DNA of 64,000 bases, from the NCBI RefSeq assembly GCF_000308495.1, contig NZ_BAFU01000034.1, positions 30,787 to 94,786 on the forward strand. Reading direction: 5' to 3'. The translations under genes and the position numbers were made by a program. The notes beneath the pieces were generated by a model, which was not told where the DNA came from, did not search any database, and worked only from the letters and a program-made list of their open reading frames with translations. This document shows positions 36,554 to 45,883 of the stretch, one piece after another. Every line of letters starts with the position of its first letter. Position 1 is the first letter of the stretch. The DNA comes from Nocardia brevicatena NBRC 12119 (GTDB lineage Bacteria > Actinomycetota > Actinomycetes > Mycobacteriales > Mycobacteriaceae).

Positions 36554-37281
36554 GATGCGTGCAACCCACATTCGGTCTTCGAGAGGCCGGCCCACCGGCC
36601 ACTGCGCGGATCGGAACCCGGCTCCGGCTTCCGTGTGCACGGAGCGCAGCCGATGGACGGATAACCCTCCTCCACCAGGGGATTGACGAGGATGGAGTGC
36701 TTGTCGATGTATTCGGCCATTTCATCGTCCGACCAGGCCGCGATGGGATTGATCTTGACCAGGCCGAATCCTTCGTCGAAGGAGATCAGTGGCGCATTGG
36801 CGCGGGTGGGGGCCTCCACCCGGCGAATACCGGTGACCCAGGCGTTGTACCCGGTCAGCGAGTTCCGCAGCGGCACCACTTTGCGCAGCCGACAGCATTC
36901 GTTCGGGTCCCGGGCGAACAGGTCCTTGCCCAGCAGCGCGTCCTGTTCGGCGACGGTGCGCTCGGGCCCGACGTTGACCATATTCACCCCGTACACCGCC
37001 TCCACCGCGTCCCGGGTGCCGATGGTCTCGGCGAAGTGGTAACCGGTGTCCAGGAAGAGCACGTCGACGCCGGACCGCACCTGGGCGGTCAAATGCACCA
37101 GCACCGCGTCCTGCATATTCGACGCCACGATATAGCCGGTGCCGAAGGTCTCGTCGGTCCACCGCAGCAGTTCCGTCGCGGAGGCATCGGGGCCGAGTTC
37201 GGCGGCGCCCTTCTCCGCGATGACCCGCAGTTCGTCGGCCGGCAGCTTCGCGGGCCGCTGGTCGGATGTAGCCGTGGTCAT
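36550..37281 (-). CDS. cysH: Adenylyl-sulfate (APS) reductase
   Basis: 243 residues. It has the substrate loop LFLDTGYHFAET and, importantly, the two cysteine pairs of the 4Fe-4S APS reductases (Cys129-Cys130 in ECCRLRK, Cys212 and Cys215 in GCAPC), plus the catalytic Cys238 in KTECGLH. It therefore reduces APS rather than PAPS to sulfite with thioredoxin. ATG at 37281 has GGGAGA about 7 bases upstream. It starts 14 bp after sirA and overlaps cysD, so it is the second gene of the sulfate-reduction operon. Confidence 0.96.
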   Translation of the reverse strand: MTTATSDQRPAKLPADELRVIAEKGAAELGPDASATELLRWTDETFGTGYIVASNMQDAVLVHLTAQVRSGVDVLFLDTGYHFAETIGTRDAVEAVYGVNMVNVGPERTVAEQDALLGKDLFARDPNECCRLRKVVPLRNSLTGYNAWVTGIRRVEAPTRANAPLISFDEGFGLVKINPIAAWSDDEMAEYIDKHSILVNPLVEEGYPSIGCAPCTRKPEPGSDPRSGRWAGLSKTECGLHAS

Positions 37282-37295
37282 AGTTCGATCTCCCG

Positions 37296-39050
37296 TCACC
37301 GCAGGTCTGCTTCGTCGGCGCGAACGGCCCACTGCGCGAACCGCTCACCGTCTTGGCGGTGTTTGACGAAGTTGCGGACCACCCGCTCGATGTAGTCGCC
37401 CAGTTCGTCGCTGGTCACCTTGTGTTGACGTAGTTTGCGGCCGAAGCCGCTGTCGAGGCCGAGGCTTCCGCCGAGATGAACCTGGTAGCCCTCGATCTGA
37501 TTCCCCTCGCCGTCGTCGACCAGCTGGCCCTTGAAGCCGATATCGGCGATCTGCGACCGACCGCAGGAGTTGGGGCAGCCGTTGATATTGATCGTGATCG
37601 GCACGTCGAGCTGCGCGTTGATATCGGCCAGCCGCTGTTCCAGTTCGGGGGCCAGCACCTGGGAGCGTTTGCGGGTCTCGACGAAGGACAGTTTGCAGAA
37701 CTCGATCCCGGTGCAGGCCAGCAGGTTGCGCCGCCAGATGGAGGGACGGGCCTGCAGGCCCAGCGGCTCCAGTTCGTCGATCAGCCGGTCGACCTTCTCG
37801 TCGGGGACATCGAGGATGACCAGCTTCTGGTAAGGGGTGAACCGGATGCGGTCCGATCCCACCCGCTCCGCCGCGTCGGCGACCTTGGTGAGCACGGTGC
37901 CCGAGACCCGCCCGGCGATGGGGGAGAAACCGACGGCGTTGAGCCCGTTGCGCAGCCGCTGCACGCCCACATGGTCGATGGGCTTGTCCGGCTGCTCCGG
38001 CGCCGGGCCGTCGATGAGCTTGCGCTTCAGGTACTCGTCCTCGAGCACCTGCCGGAACTTCTCGATACCCCAATCCTTGACGAGGAATTTCAGCCGCGCC
38101 TTGGAACGCAGTCGGCGGTAGCCGTAGTCGCGGAAGAGAGCGACCACCGCTTCCCAGACGTCCGGCACCTCGTCCAGAGGTACCCACGCGCCGACCCGCT
38201 GGGCCAGCATGGGGTTGGTGGACAGCCCGCCGCCGACCCACAGGTCCAGGCCCGGGCCGTGTTCGGGATGGTTCACCCCGATGAACGCCACGTCGTTGAT
38301 CTCGTGCACCACGTCCTGTTGGCCGGAGATCGCCGTCTTGAACTTGCGCGGCAGGTTGGAATATTCCTTCTTGCCGATATACCGGCGCACGATCTCCTCG
38401 ATCGCGGGCGTGGGGTCGACGATCTCGTTCAGGGACTCGCCGGCCAGTGGGGAGCCCAGCACCACCCGCGGGCAGTCGCCGCACGCCTGGGTGGTCTGCA
38501 AACCCACCGATTCGATACGCCGCCAGATTTCCGGGACGTTCTCGATCTCGATCCAGTGGTACTGGAGGTTCTCCCGGTCGGAGATATCGGCGGTATCGCG
38601 GGCGAACTCGGTGGAGATCTCACCCAAGGTGCGCACCTGTTCGACATCGAGCGCGCCGCCGTCACACCGAATCCGCATCATGAAGTACTTGGCTTCGATC
38701 AGGTCGGTGTTCTCGTCGCCGGTCCAGGTGCCGTCATATCCCTGCTCACGCTGGGTGTAGAGGCCCCACCAGCGGAAACGGCCGCGCAGATCGCCTTTAT
38801 CGATACTGTCGAAGCCGTTTTTGGCGTAGATGTTCTCGATCCGGGTACGGACGTTGAGCGGGTGGTCGTCCTTCTTGGCCTGCTCATTGGGGTTGAGCGG
38901 TTCCCGGTAGCCGAGCGCCCACTGGCCTTCGGCGCGGCGGCGCACCGGTTTGCCGGTACGGGCTCGGGGCGCACGTGCGGGGCGGTCGGCGGCCGGACGA
39001 GTCGGAGAATCTGCCGTGGCGGTGGTATCGGCGTCGGTGCTCGACGTCAT
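37296..39050 (-). CDS. sirA: Ferredoxin-dependent sulfite reductase
   Basis: 584 residues, closely matching mycobacterial NirA/SirA (Rv2391). It has two ferredoxin-like halves (GRFRWWGLYTQREQGYDG and VQRLRNGLNAVGFSPIAGR) and the siroheme/4Fe-4S cysteines in CTGIEFCKLSF and NINGCPNSCGR. It makes sulfide from sulfite using six ferredoxin electrons. ATG at 39050 has AGGAG 7 bases upstream and was chosen. An in-frame GTG at 39113 with an excellent AGGAGG would add 21 residues; that signal is buried in a hairpin (39086-39149). First gene of sirA-cysH-cysD-cysN-sirB, behind a Cys-rich leader ORF. Confidence 0.95.
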   Translation of the reverse strand: MTSSTDADTTATADSPTRPAADRPARAPRARTGKPVRRRAEGQWALGYREPLNPNEQAKKDDHPLNVRTRIENIYAKNGFDSIDKGDLRGRFRWWGLYTQREQGYDGTWTGDENTDLIEAKYFMMRIRCDGGALDVEQVRTLGEISTEFARDTADISDRENLQYHWIEIENVPEIWRRIESVGLQTTQACGDCPRVVLGSPLAGESLNEIVDPTPAIEEIVRRYIGKKEYSNLPRKFKTAISGQQDVVHEINDVAFIGVNHPEHGPGLDLWVGGGLSTNPMLAQRVGAWVPLDEVPDVWEAVVALFRDYGYRRLRSKARLKFLVKDWGIEKFRQVLEDEYLKRKLIDGPAPEQPDKPIDHVGVQRLRNGLNAVGFSPIAGRVSGTVLTKVADAAERVGSDRIRFTPYQKLVILDVPDEKVDRLIDELEPLGLQARPSIWRRNLLACTGIEFCKLSFVETRKRSQVLAPELEQRLADINAQLDVPITININGCPNSCGRSQIADIGFKGQLVDDGEGNQIEGYQVHLGGSLGLDSGFGRKLRQHKVTSDELGDYIERVVRNFVKHRQDGERFAQWAVRADEADLR

Positions 39051-39085
39051 GGATCGCTCCTGCTGGGGTATGTCAGGGTTCGATG

Positions 39086-39149
39086 GGAATGAGCGAGGGC
39101 CCTGCGTGGTCACGCTTCGCTACCTCCTTCGGGCCTGATCGCTCATTCC
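39086..39149 (-). promoter_or_regulatory. Hairpin enclosing a Shine-Dalgarno in the sirA leader
   Basis: In the sirA transcript, GGAATGAGCGA pairs perfectly with TCGCTCATTCC (11 bp). The stem can be extended inward by GGCCC/GGGCC and an inner GCGT/ACGC. The loop contains AAGGAGG and an in-frame GTG (39113). Such a structure could mask translation initiation and be opened or closed by ribosome behaviour on the upstream Cys-rich ORF. Function inferred from layout. Confidence 0.5.
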
Positions 39150-39258
39150 GCCGTCCGTGCTGAAGGCGTGAGAGGCTGATCTCACGCCGCGGTGTCAGCG
39201 AGGCCGAGGTCCTGGAGAACAGGCGTCGCCGGAAGACCGGGAACGAGGCGCAGCTGAG

Positions 39259-39351
39259 CTACCGGGTGGAACCGGACAGACAGCAGGCGCTGCATACGCG
39301 CTTGTAATCGACGTGGCGACGTGCCACAAGTCGTACTCCTGATGCGCGCAT
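39259..39351 (-). CDS. Cysteine-rich leader peptide ahead of the sulfate-reduction operon
   Basis: A 30-codon ORF from ATG 39351 to TAG. It reads MRASGVRLVARRHVD, then YKRVCSACCLSGSTR, with cysteines at 20, 23 and 24. The segment RRHVDxxRV followed by a Cys cluster matches the putative leader peptides found upstream of sulfur-assimilation genes in actinobacteria. In mycobacteria, upstream ORFs with Cys runs attenuate such operons according to cysteine supply. CACAAT lies 7 bases before the ATG, so a leaderless transcript is plausible. It is about 208 bases upstream of sirA. Confidence 0.75.
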   Translation of the reverse strand: MRASGVRLVARRHVDYKRVCSACCLSGSTR

Positions 39352-39562
39352 GCGACTTATTGTGCCACGTCAGAGGGGCCGCTCTGGAGGGGGATGGGAT
39401 ATTTCCCGCAAAACCACGGGAAATCCCCTGGAAGCCCGGTCGAATATGTGACAGTTGTCATATTTTCCTTCCGAGGCTCTGTGTGTGAGCCGTTCCGGGC
39501 GATCGGGTGCCTCGTGTCGGGAGCTTGACCTCGAGTGCGCTCGAGGTATGAGGATCGGCGTC

Positions 39563-39976
39563 ATGACTTACGCACCTGGCGACACCACCGCGGAACTCGA
39601 GGCGATCCGCGCCGTCGTCGCCGCGGTGGAGCACGCTCAGCGCCACGAACTGGTCGACGATTTCGTGGGACTGTTCCGTGCCGACGCCATCTGGACCACC
39701 GGCCACGGTAAGCGCCTGATCGGACGGGACGCCATCGCCGAGTTCACCGCGCGGGTGCTGCCGGGAGCGATGAGCCCGGACGCGCTGCCGCGCTACGAGG
39801 TCGAGCATGTGCTGTTCATCCGTCCCGATGTGGCGGCGGTGAAGGTGCGCCAACGGTATCTGGACGCGACCGGCGCCACTGTAGGCCCCGAGGGCTCCCC
39901 GCTGTATGTCCTGGCCAAGGAAGACGGGCGGTGGCTGCTCACCGCCAACCAGAACACCCAGGTGGTGCCGGACTGA
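39563..39976 (+). CDS. SgcJ/EcaC-type NTF2-like protein
   Basis: 137 residues with the NTF2/SnoaL-like cone fold pattern: an N-terminal helix with VAAVEHAQRHELVDDFVGLF, then ADAIWTTGHGKRLIGRDAI and C-terminal strands (VAAVKVRQRYLDA, PLYVLAKEDGRWLLTANQNT). Family members bind small hydrophobic ligands or act in detoxification; several are annotated as SgcJ/EcaC oxidoreductases without firm chemistry. ATG at 39563 has AGGA about 9 bases upstream; an ATG at 39548 is the alternative. It is followed 22 bp later by hemW and divergent from the sirA operon. Confidence 0.8.
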   Translation: MTYAPGDTTAELEAIRAVVAAVEHAQRHELVDDFVGLFRADAIWTTGHGKRLIGRDAIAEFTARVLPGAMSPDALPRYEVEHVLFIRPDVAAVKVRQRYLDATGATVGPEGSPLYVLAKEDGRWLLTANQNTQVVPD

Positions 39977-39998
39977 ACCGGCCGGTCACACTGGACAG

Positions 39999-41195
39999 GT
40001 GACTTCCGCGCCCGCCGTCGACTCCGAGACCCTGGTACTTCGGGACTTCGGCGGTGGTCCGTTCGGCGTCTACGTGCACGTGCCGTTCTGCGCCACCCGG
40101 TGCGGTTACTGCGACTTCAACACCTACACGGCGGGTGAGCTGGGCAGTTCCGCCTCGCCGCAGTCGTGGCTGGACGCGCTGCGCGGGGAGTTGGCCGAGG
40201 CGGCCCGGGCATTCGCACGGCTGCCGTCCCCGACACCGGAGGTGGCGACGGTGTTCGTGGGCGGTGGTACGCCGTCGCTGCTCGGCGGCGACGGGCTGGC
40301 CTCGATATTGGCGGCAGTGCGCGCGGAATTCCGCGTGGCCGCCGATGCCGAGGTGACCACCGAGTCGAATCCGGAGTCGACCTCACCGGCCTTCTTCGAC
40401 CGCATCCGGTCGGCCGGGTTCACCCGGGTCTCGCTGGGGATGCAGTCGGCGGCCGAACATGTACTGGCCGTCCTCGACCGCACCCACACACCCGGCCGGG
40501 CCGTCGCCGCCGCCCGCGAGGCCCGCGCGGCCGGTTTCGACCATGTGAATCTCGACCTCATCTACGGCACCCCCGGCGAACACGACAGCGACCTGGACGC
40601 GAGTCTGGACGCGGTGCTCGACGCGGGTGTCGACCATGTCTCGGCCTATTCGCTCATCGTCGAGGACGGCACCGCGCTGGCCCGGCGGGTGCGCCGCGGC
40701 GAACTTCCCGCCCCCGACGACGATGTCCTCGCCGCCCGCTACAAACGTATCGACGCCCGCCTGGAGGCCGCCGGCCTCACCTGGTACGAGGTGTCGAACT
40801 GGGCGGCCGACGACGCCGCGCGCTGCCGGCACAACCTCGGCTACTGGGACGGCGGCGACTGGCTCGGCGCGGGCCCCGGAGCGCACAGTCACCTCGGGGG
40901 AGTGCGCTGGTGGAACGTCAAACACCCCGCCCGCTACGCCGACCGTGTCGCCCGCGGCGGGCTTCCCGCGGCGGGGTGGGAAACGCTCACCGACGAGGAC
41001 CGCTACCTCGAACGGATCATGCTCGCCCTCCGGCTCCGCACGGGCCTGCCGCTGGCCGACCTCGATACCCCCGGTGCCGCCGCCGCGGAGCGTGTGGTCG
41101 TCGACGGGCTCGCGACGATGCCGGACGGACGTCTGGTCCTCACCGGTCGCGGGCGGCTACTGGCCGACGGTGTGGTCCGGCGTCTGCTCGGTTGA
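39999..41195 (+). CDS. hemW: Radical SAM heme chaperone HemW
   Basis: 398 residues from a GTG at 39999. The radical-SAM cluster motif is CATRCGYCDF (CxxxCxxC plus the HemW-type aromatic), and further family motifs are VFVGGGTPSLL, TRVSLGMQSAAEHVL and DLIYGTPGE. The fourth cysteine pattern of HemN (CxxxCxxCxC) is absent (Phe follows), so it should be the heme-trafficking HemW rather than coproporphyrinogen dehydrogenase. Mycobacterial Rv2388c is the orthologue by position. It converges on a broken SDR gene. Confidence 0.93.
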   Translation: MTSAPAVDSETLVLRDFGGGPFGVYVHVPFCATRCGYCDFNTYTAGELGSSASPQSWLDALRGELAEAARAFARLPSPTPEVATVFVGGGTPSLLGGDGLASILAAVRAEFRVAADAEVTTESNPESTSPAFFDRIRSAGFTRVSLGMQSAAEHVLAVLDRTHTPGRAVAAAREARAAGFDHVNLDLIYGTPGEHDSDLDASLDAVLDAGVDHVSAYSLIVEDGTALARRVRRGELPAPDDDVLAARYKRIDARLEAAGLTWYEVSNWAADDAARCRHNLGYWDGGDWLGAGPGAHSHLGGVRWWNVKHPARYADRVARGGLPAAGWETLTDEDRYLERIMLALRLRTGLPLADLDTPGAAAAERVVVDGLATMPDGRLVLTGRGRLLADGVVRRLLG

Positions 41196-41216
41196 TCACC
41201 GGGTTCGGCGGTGATC
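41194..41216 (+). terminator. Hairpin terminator after hemW
   Basis: Perfect 8-bp stem GATCACCG / CGGTGATC with a 7-base loop, overlapping the hemW stop codon. No U-run follows. Confidence 0.55.
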
Positions 41217-41246
41217 GGCCGGAGAACAAGTGCGGTGCGGGCCGCC

Positions 41247-42245
41247 CTATCGGGCGGGAGCCTCGACCGTGACCGGATATCCGATCCGTTTCTCCGTAGC
41301 GGTCCACAACCGCTCGCCCGGCCCATCGGCGATCGCCGCGGCGATTCGCGGTGCGATGGGAAGAGTGTCGGGCGGACCGGCCTGTTCGCGAAGTGGGCCC
41401 CCGGGCGCATGGACGACGGACGCGTCCGCGTCCGGTTCGGTCGCGGCGCAGCAGGGGCAGCACACCCCGGTCGATCGGATGGGCGGCTCGGATCAGGAGC
41501 GCGGTTCGCATGTACAGCCACGCGGCCGGAGCGGGCCGGTCGCGGAGCAATTCGGTCGACGTGGTGCCCGGATGCGCGTCCGTCGCACCGGCCGACAACC
41601 CGGCAGCGCGCAGCCGGCGGCCCAGTTCCACGGCGAACAGCACAGCGGCCAGTTTGGAGTTGGAGTACGCGAGCTTGGAGTAGGCGAACCGGTCCCGGAA
41701 TCGGGTCGAGGGGTTGCCGTCGGAGCCGAGCCTCGGTGTGGCGTCGAACCATTCGGCGGGATCGCCGAGATCGCTCCATTTGTAGGCCAACGAGGTGACC
41801 GTGGTGACCCGTGTGTGGGGGTGCGGGTGAGCAGTGGCAGCAGTCCGGCCGTCAGGGCGAAGGCGCCCACATGGTTGATGCCGATGTGCTGTTCGATGCC
41901 GTCGGCGGTGCGGGCGTAGCGGAACGACTGCATACCGGCGTTGTTCAGCAGCAGGTGCGGTTGCCGATGCCTGCCGCGGAACTCCTAGGCGGCGCGGCGC
42001 ACCGATTCGAGCGAGGAGAGGTCGATCGGCAATGGCTCCGGCGCACCACCCGCCGCCCGCACCTGCGGGTCCGCGGCCAGTTCCGCCACCACCGCGGTGA
42101 GACGTCGCTCGTCGCGTCCGGCGAGCGTCACCGCCGCGCCGGCGCGGGCCGGCAGTAGGGCCGCGTGCCTGCCGAGCCCCGATGTCGCTCCGGTGACCAG
42201 GACGCGGCGACCCGACTGGTCGGGGATATCTGCGACAGACCACAT
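41247..42245 (-). pseudogene. Short-chain dehydrogenase/reductase, broken by a stop and two frameshifts
   Basis: From ATG 42245 the frame encodes the NAD(P)-binding VLVTGATSGLGRHAA and LSSLESVRRAA, then hits TAG (41985-41987). The same frame continues with HLLLNNAGMQSFRYART and INHVGAFALTAGLLPLL. Near 41,820 the family sequence moves to another frame (VTTVTSLAYKWSDLG, the catalytic-type YSNSKLAAVLFAVEL, and HPGTTSTELLRD). Near 41,460 it returns to the first frame for the C-terminus (AATEPDADASVVHAPGGPL to ERLWTATEKRIGY). The three lesions together leave an almost full-length but inactive gene. It lies between hemW and hrcA. Confidence 0.8.
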
Positions 42246-42451
42246 GACGCGGTGCCTTTCTCCAACGGTGTCAGCAGATTCTGCACCGGGCCGGTTCGTC
42301 ATATCGGGCGGCGGGGGTCGAGTTCCCTCGGCGGCAGGAGATCATGCGGCAGCGTACTCCGGATCCTGTCGTGAGCGGCATGACGCTATCAGGGGGTGGC
42401 GAGGCCATGTGGCCTGGAAGATGGGTCGAACGGATTTAGACTGGGTATAGA

Positions 42452-42474
42452 ACTCGGTGGTTCGAGGACCGAGT
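42452..42474. promoter_or_regulatory. Inverted repeat in the hrcA promoter region
   Basis: ACTCGGT-N9-ACCGAGT, a perfect 7-bp inverted repeat with the 9-bp spacer typical of CIRCE, but its half-sites differ from the CIRCE consensus (TTAGCACTC). It follows a -10-like TATAGA (42446-42451) and precedes the hrcA ribosome binding site, so it could be an operator for autoregulation. Confidence 0.4.
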
Positions 42475-42537
42475 GCGGAGGATGCGGTGCGCCGGGGTAG
42501 CCGTGACGGCGTACGGGACAGCGAGGAGGTGCGGCCG

Positions 42538-43569
42538 ATGTCGAGCACCGAGGATCGGCGCTTCGAGGTCCTGCGGGCGATCGTCGCCGACTACGTCGCA
42601 ACCAAGGAACCCATCGGGTCGAAGACGTTGGTGGAACGGCACAATCTGGGTGTGTCCAGCGCCACGGTCCGCAACGATATGGCGGTGCTCGAGGCCGAGG
42701 GCTACATCACCCAGCCGCACACCAGTTCCGGGCGGATTCCGACGGACAAGGGCTACCGGCAGTTCGTCGACCGGATCGCCGAGGTGAAGCCCCTGTCGGC
42801 GGCGGAACGCAAGGCGATTCTGGACTTTCTGGAGTCCGGCGTCGACCTCGACGACGTGCTGCGGCGCGGGGTGCGGCTGCTGGCCCAGCTCACCCGGCAG
42901 GTCGCGGTGGTGCAGTACCCGACGGTGTCCGCGTCGACGGTCCGCCATATCGAGGTGGTCGCGCTCAACCCGGCGCGGTTGCTGCTGGTGGTGATCACCG
43001 ATACCGGCCGTGTCGACCAGCGCATCGTGGAACTGGGTTCGCTCATCGACGAGGAGGACCTGGCGGCGCTACGCGGCATGCTGGGTGCCGCCATGGACGG
43101 CAAACGGCTGGCCACGGCGTCGGCGGCCGTGGCGGATCTGCCCGAGCAGGCGCCGCTGCGGCTGCGCGATGTGCTGATCAGGGTGTCCACAATGCTGGTG
43201 GAGACCCTGGTCGAACATCCGGAGGAACGTCTGGTGCTCGGCGGGACCGCCAACCTCACCCGCAATGCGGCCGATTTCGGTTTCCCCGGTTCGCTGCGCG
43301 CGGTGCTGGAGGCACTGGAAGAGCAGGTCGTGGTGCTCAAGATCCTGGCCGCGGCTCAGCAGCCGGGTACCGTGACGGTGCGGATCGGCGAGGAGAACCA
43401 GGTCGAGGAGATGCGCAATACGTCGGTGGTGTCCACCGGATACGGCGCGGAGGGCGCGGTGCTCGGCGGTATGGGCGTGCTCGGGCCGACCCGGATGGAC
43501 TACCCGGGCACGATCGCGTCGGTATCGGCCGTGGCGCGCTATATCGGCCAGGTCCTGGCCGGTCGCTGA
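42538..43569 (+). CDS. hrcA: Heat-inducible transcription repressor HrcA
   Basis: 343 residues. The winged-helix DNA-binding N-terminus ([39 protein letters not shown]) is followed by the GAF-like dimerisation domain and the conserved [12 protein letters not shown] and [14 protein letters not shown] near the end. HrcA represses chaperone genes through CIRCE and is reactivated by GroEL. ATG at 42538 has AGGAGG about 9 bases upstream. It precedes dnaJ as in M. tuberculosis (hrcA-dnaJ2). Confidence 0.96.
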   Translation: MSSTEDRRFEVLRAIVADYVATKEPIGSKTLVERHNLGVSSATVRNDMAVLEAEGYITQPHTSSGRIPTDKGYRQFVDRIAEVKPLSAAERKAILDFLESGVDLDDVLRRGVRLLAQLTRQVAVVQYPTVSASTVRHIEVVALNPARLLLVVITDTGRVDQRIVELGSLIDEEDLAALRGMLGAAMDGKRLATASAAVADLPEQAPLRLRDVLIRVSTMLVETLVEHPEERLVLGGTANLTRNAADFGFPGSLRAVLEALEEQVVVLKILAAAQQPGTVTVRIGEENQVEEMRNTSVVSTGYGAEGAVLGGMGVLGPTRMDYPGTIASVSAVARYIGQVLAGR

Positions 43570-43737
43570 CCCATGTCGTCGGGTTCGGTGCCGAGTCGCT
43601 GTTACCCTCATGGGGCCGGCCGGATAAAGTTGAGTGGATCCGACTAAAAGTGTGCGGCCGAGGCGATCCTCGAGCGAGCCATGCGGCAGGCCGCGCAGTC
43701 GGAACGGTGGACAGCGACCAAGGACTAGAGAACTCAA

Positions 43738-44892
43738 GTGGCACGGGATTACTACGGATTGCTCGGTGTCGGTAAGAACGCGACCGACCAGGAGCTCAAA
43801 CGCGCCTATCGCAAACTGGCCCGCGAACTGCATCCCGACGTCAACCCCGACACGGAGGCGCAGGCTCGGTTCAAGGAGGTCTCCACCGCCTACGAGGTGC
43901 TGTCGGACCCGGAGAAGCGTCGCATCGTCGATATGGGCGGCGACCCCTTGGAATCCGGTGGCGGCGCGGGCGGCTTCAGCGGTGCCGGATTCGGCGGACT
44001 CGGCGATGTGTTCGAGGCGTTCTTCGGCGGTATGAGCGGGGCCGCGGGCGGCGCCCGCAAATCGCGCGGACGGGTGCAGCCGGGCGCGGATTCACTGGTG
44101 CGCACCCGGCTCAGCCTGGCCGAATGCGCGGTCGGCGTGACCAAGCACCTGACCGTCGACACCGCCATTCTCTGCGATCTGTGCCAGGGCTCGGGGACCA
44201 ACGGCGACTCCAGGCCGGTGCGCTGTGAGACCTGCGGTGGCGCGGGTGAGGTCCAGTCCGTGCAGCGGTCCTTCCTGGGGCAGGTGATGACCTCGCGGCC
44301 GTGCCCGACCTGCCGGGGCGCCGGGGAGACCATTCCCGACCCGTGCCGGAAGTGCGGCGGTGACGGACGGGTGCGGGCGCGTCGGGAGATCGCCGCGCCG
44401 ATCCCGGCGGGTGTCGCCAACGGGATGCGGGTGCGGCTGGCCGCCCAGGGCGAGGTCGGTCCCGGCGGCGGGCACGCGGGCGATCTGTATGTGGAGATCG
44501 TGGAGCAGCCGCATGACACCTTCGTGCGCGACGGCGACGATCTGCACTGCACCGTGCGGGTGCCGATGGTCGACGCCGCGCTCGGTACCACCGTGGTGAT
44601 CGACACCATCCTGGACGGTCCCGTCGAATTGACCATCGCGTCCGGCACCCAGCCCGGCGAGATCGCGGTGCTGCGTGGGCACGGTATGCCGCGGTTGCGC
44701 TCCAGCGCTCGGGGTGACCTGATGGCCCACCTCGATATCGTCATCCCCGCCAAATTGGACGGTAAGCAGGCCGATCTGCTGCGCAAGTTCAAGGGCATGC
44801 GCGAGCGCGACCGGGCCGAGGTGATGTCGACGCAGTCCGAGCACAACAGCGGCCTGTTCGCCCGGCTGCGCGCCTCGTTCAGCGGGCGCTGA
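43738..44892 (+). CDS. dnaJ2: Chaperone protein DnaJ (DnaJ2)
   Basis: 384 residues from a GTG at 43738. It has a J domain with HPD at 32-34, a Gly-rich linker ([19 protein letters not shown]), four zinc-binding repeats ([32 protein letters not shown]) and the C-terminal substrate-binding barrels ([15 protein letters not shown]). As a type I J-protein it stimulates DnaK and holds unfolded clients. Second gene of the hrcA-dnaJ-rsmE group; rsmE begins 4 bp after its stop. Confidence 0.96.
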   Translation: MARDYYGLLGVGKNATDQELKRAYRKLARELHPDVNPDTEAQARFKEVSTAYEVLSDPEKRRIVDMGGDPLESGGGAGGFSGAGFGGLGDVFEAFFGGMSGAAGGARKSRGRVQPGADSLVRTRLSLAECAVGVTKHLTVDTAILCDLCQGSGTNGDSRPVRCETCGGAGEVQSVQRSFLGQVMTSRPCPTCRGAGETIPDPCRKCGGDGRVRARREIAAPIPAGVANGMRVRLAAQGEVGPGGGHAGDLYVEIVEQPHDTFVRDGDDLHCTVRVPMVDAALGTTVVIDTILDGPVELTIASGTQPGEIAVLRGHGMPRLRSSARGDLMAHLDIVIPAKLDGKQADLLRKFKGMRERDRAEVMSTQSEHNSGLFARLRASFSGR

Positions 44893-44896
44893 GGCG

Positions 44897-45637
44897 TTGG
44901 CCGCGACGGTCTTCTACCTGGACGAGATCCCCGAGCCCGGCACCGTCGTCGTCCTCGACGGCGCGGAGGGCCGGCACGCGGCGACGGTGCGCCGGACCCG
45001 GGTGGGCGAGCCGATCACCCTGTCCGACGGGCGCGGGCTGCTCGCCGTGAGTGAGGTGATCGCTGTGCAGCGCGACCGTCTGGAGTTGGTGGTGCGCGAC
45101 CGTACTCGTGCCGAACCGGCGTCACCGCCGGTCACCGTGGTGCAGGCGCTGCCCAAATCCGATCGTTCCGAACTGGCCGTCGAGCTGATGACGGAGGCCG
45201 GCGCCGATGTGATCGTGCCGTGGCAGGCGGCCCGCTGTGTCGCGAACTGGGAGGCCAAGGCCGACAAGGGTGTGGGGAAATGGCGCAACGCGGCCCGTGC
45301 CGCGGCCCGCCAGTCGCGCCGCGCCTATATCCCGGAGGTCACCGCCCTGCACCGCACCGCACAGGTGCTGGAGCTGGTGCGTTCGGCGAAAGCCGCGGAC
45401 GGGGTGGTGGCCGCACTGCACGAGTCGGGCACCACGCGTTTCACCGAGCTGCCCTGGCGTGCGGCGCCGGCGGCCGTGCTGATCGTCGGCCCGGAGGGCG
45501 GGCTCGACGATACCGAGATCGATACCCTGGCGGATGCCGGGGCCGATGTGGTGCTGCTCGGCCCGACGGTGCTGCGCACGTCCACCGCCGCCGCGGTAGC
45601 GCTCGGAGCCCTGGGCGCGCTCACCCCTCGGTGGTGA
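44897..45637 (+). CDS. rsmE: 16S rRNA (uracil1498-N3)-methyltransferase
   Basis: 246 residues from a TTG at 44897. It has an N-terminal PUA-like domain (EGRHAATVRRTRVGEPITLSD) and a C-terminal SPOUT knot with IVGPEGGLDDTEIDTL and LLGPTVLRTSTAAAVAL. It methylates U1498 of 16S rRNA in the assembled 30S subunit. The four-base distance to dnaJ implies coupling. Confidence 0.94.
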   Translation: MAATVFYLDEIPEPGTVVVLDGAEGRHAATVRRTRVGEPITLSDGRGLLAVSEVIAVQRDRLELVVRDRTRAEPASPPVTVVQALPKSDRSELAVELMTEAGADVIVPWQAARCVANWEAKADKGVGKWRNAARAAARQSRRAYIPEVTALHRTAQVLELVRSAKAADGVVAALHESGTTRFTELPWRAAPAAVLIVGPEGGLDDTEIDTLADAGADVVLLGPTVLRTSTAAAVALGALGALTPRW

Positions 45638-45883
45638 GTTCTCCGGAGCCGCCGGCACACGGTCCTCGACCCCGGGTCGGCGGTGACCGGCGGGTGAACG
45701 GCCCTGCCCACCCGCCGGAACACCCAGGTGCACCGGGATGTGGACAGCGGTAATTTCAGTGGGAGGCGTCGGTATCGCGCGTTAAACTTTGGGGCGAAGA
45801 CCTCCTCATGGCGGGCGCCCCTCATCCACCGTGAGGATTCGCGACAGCAGCTTCGAGACCGGAAAGCAGGCCATAGCCACTAC

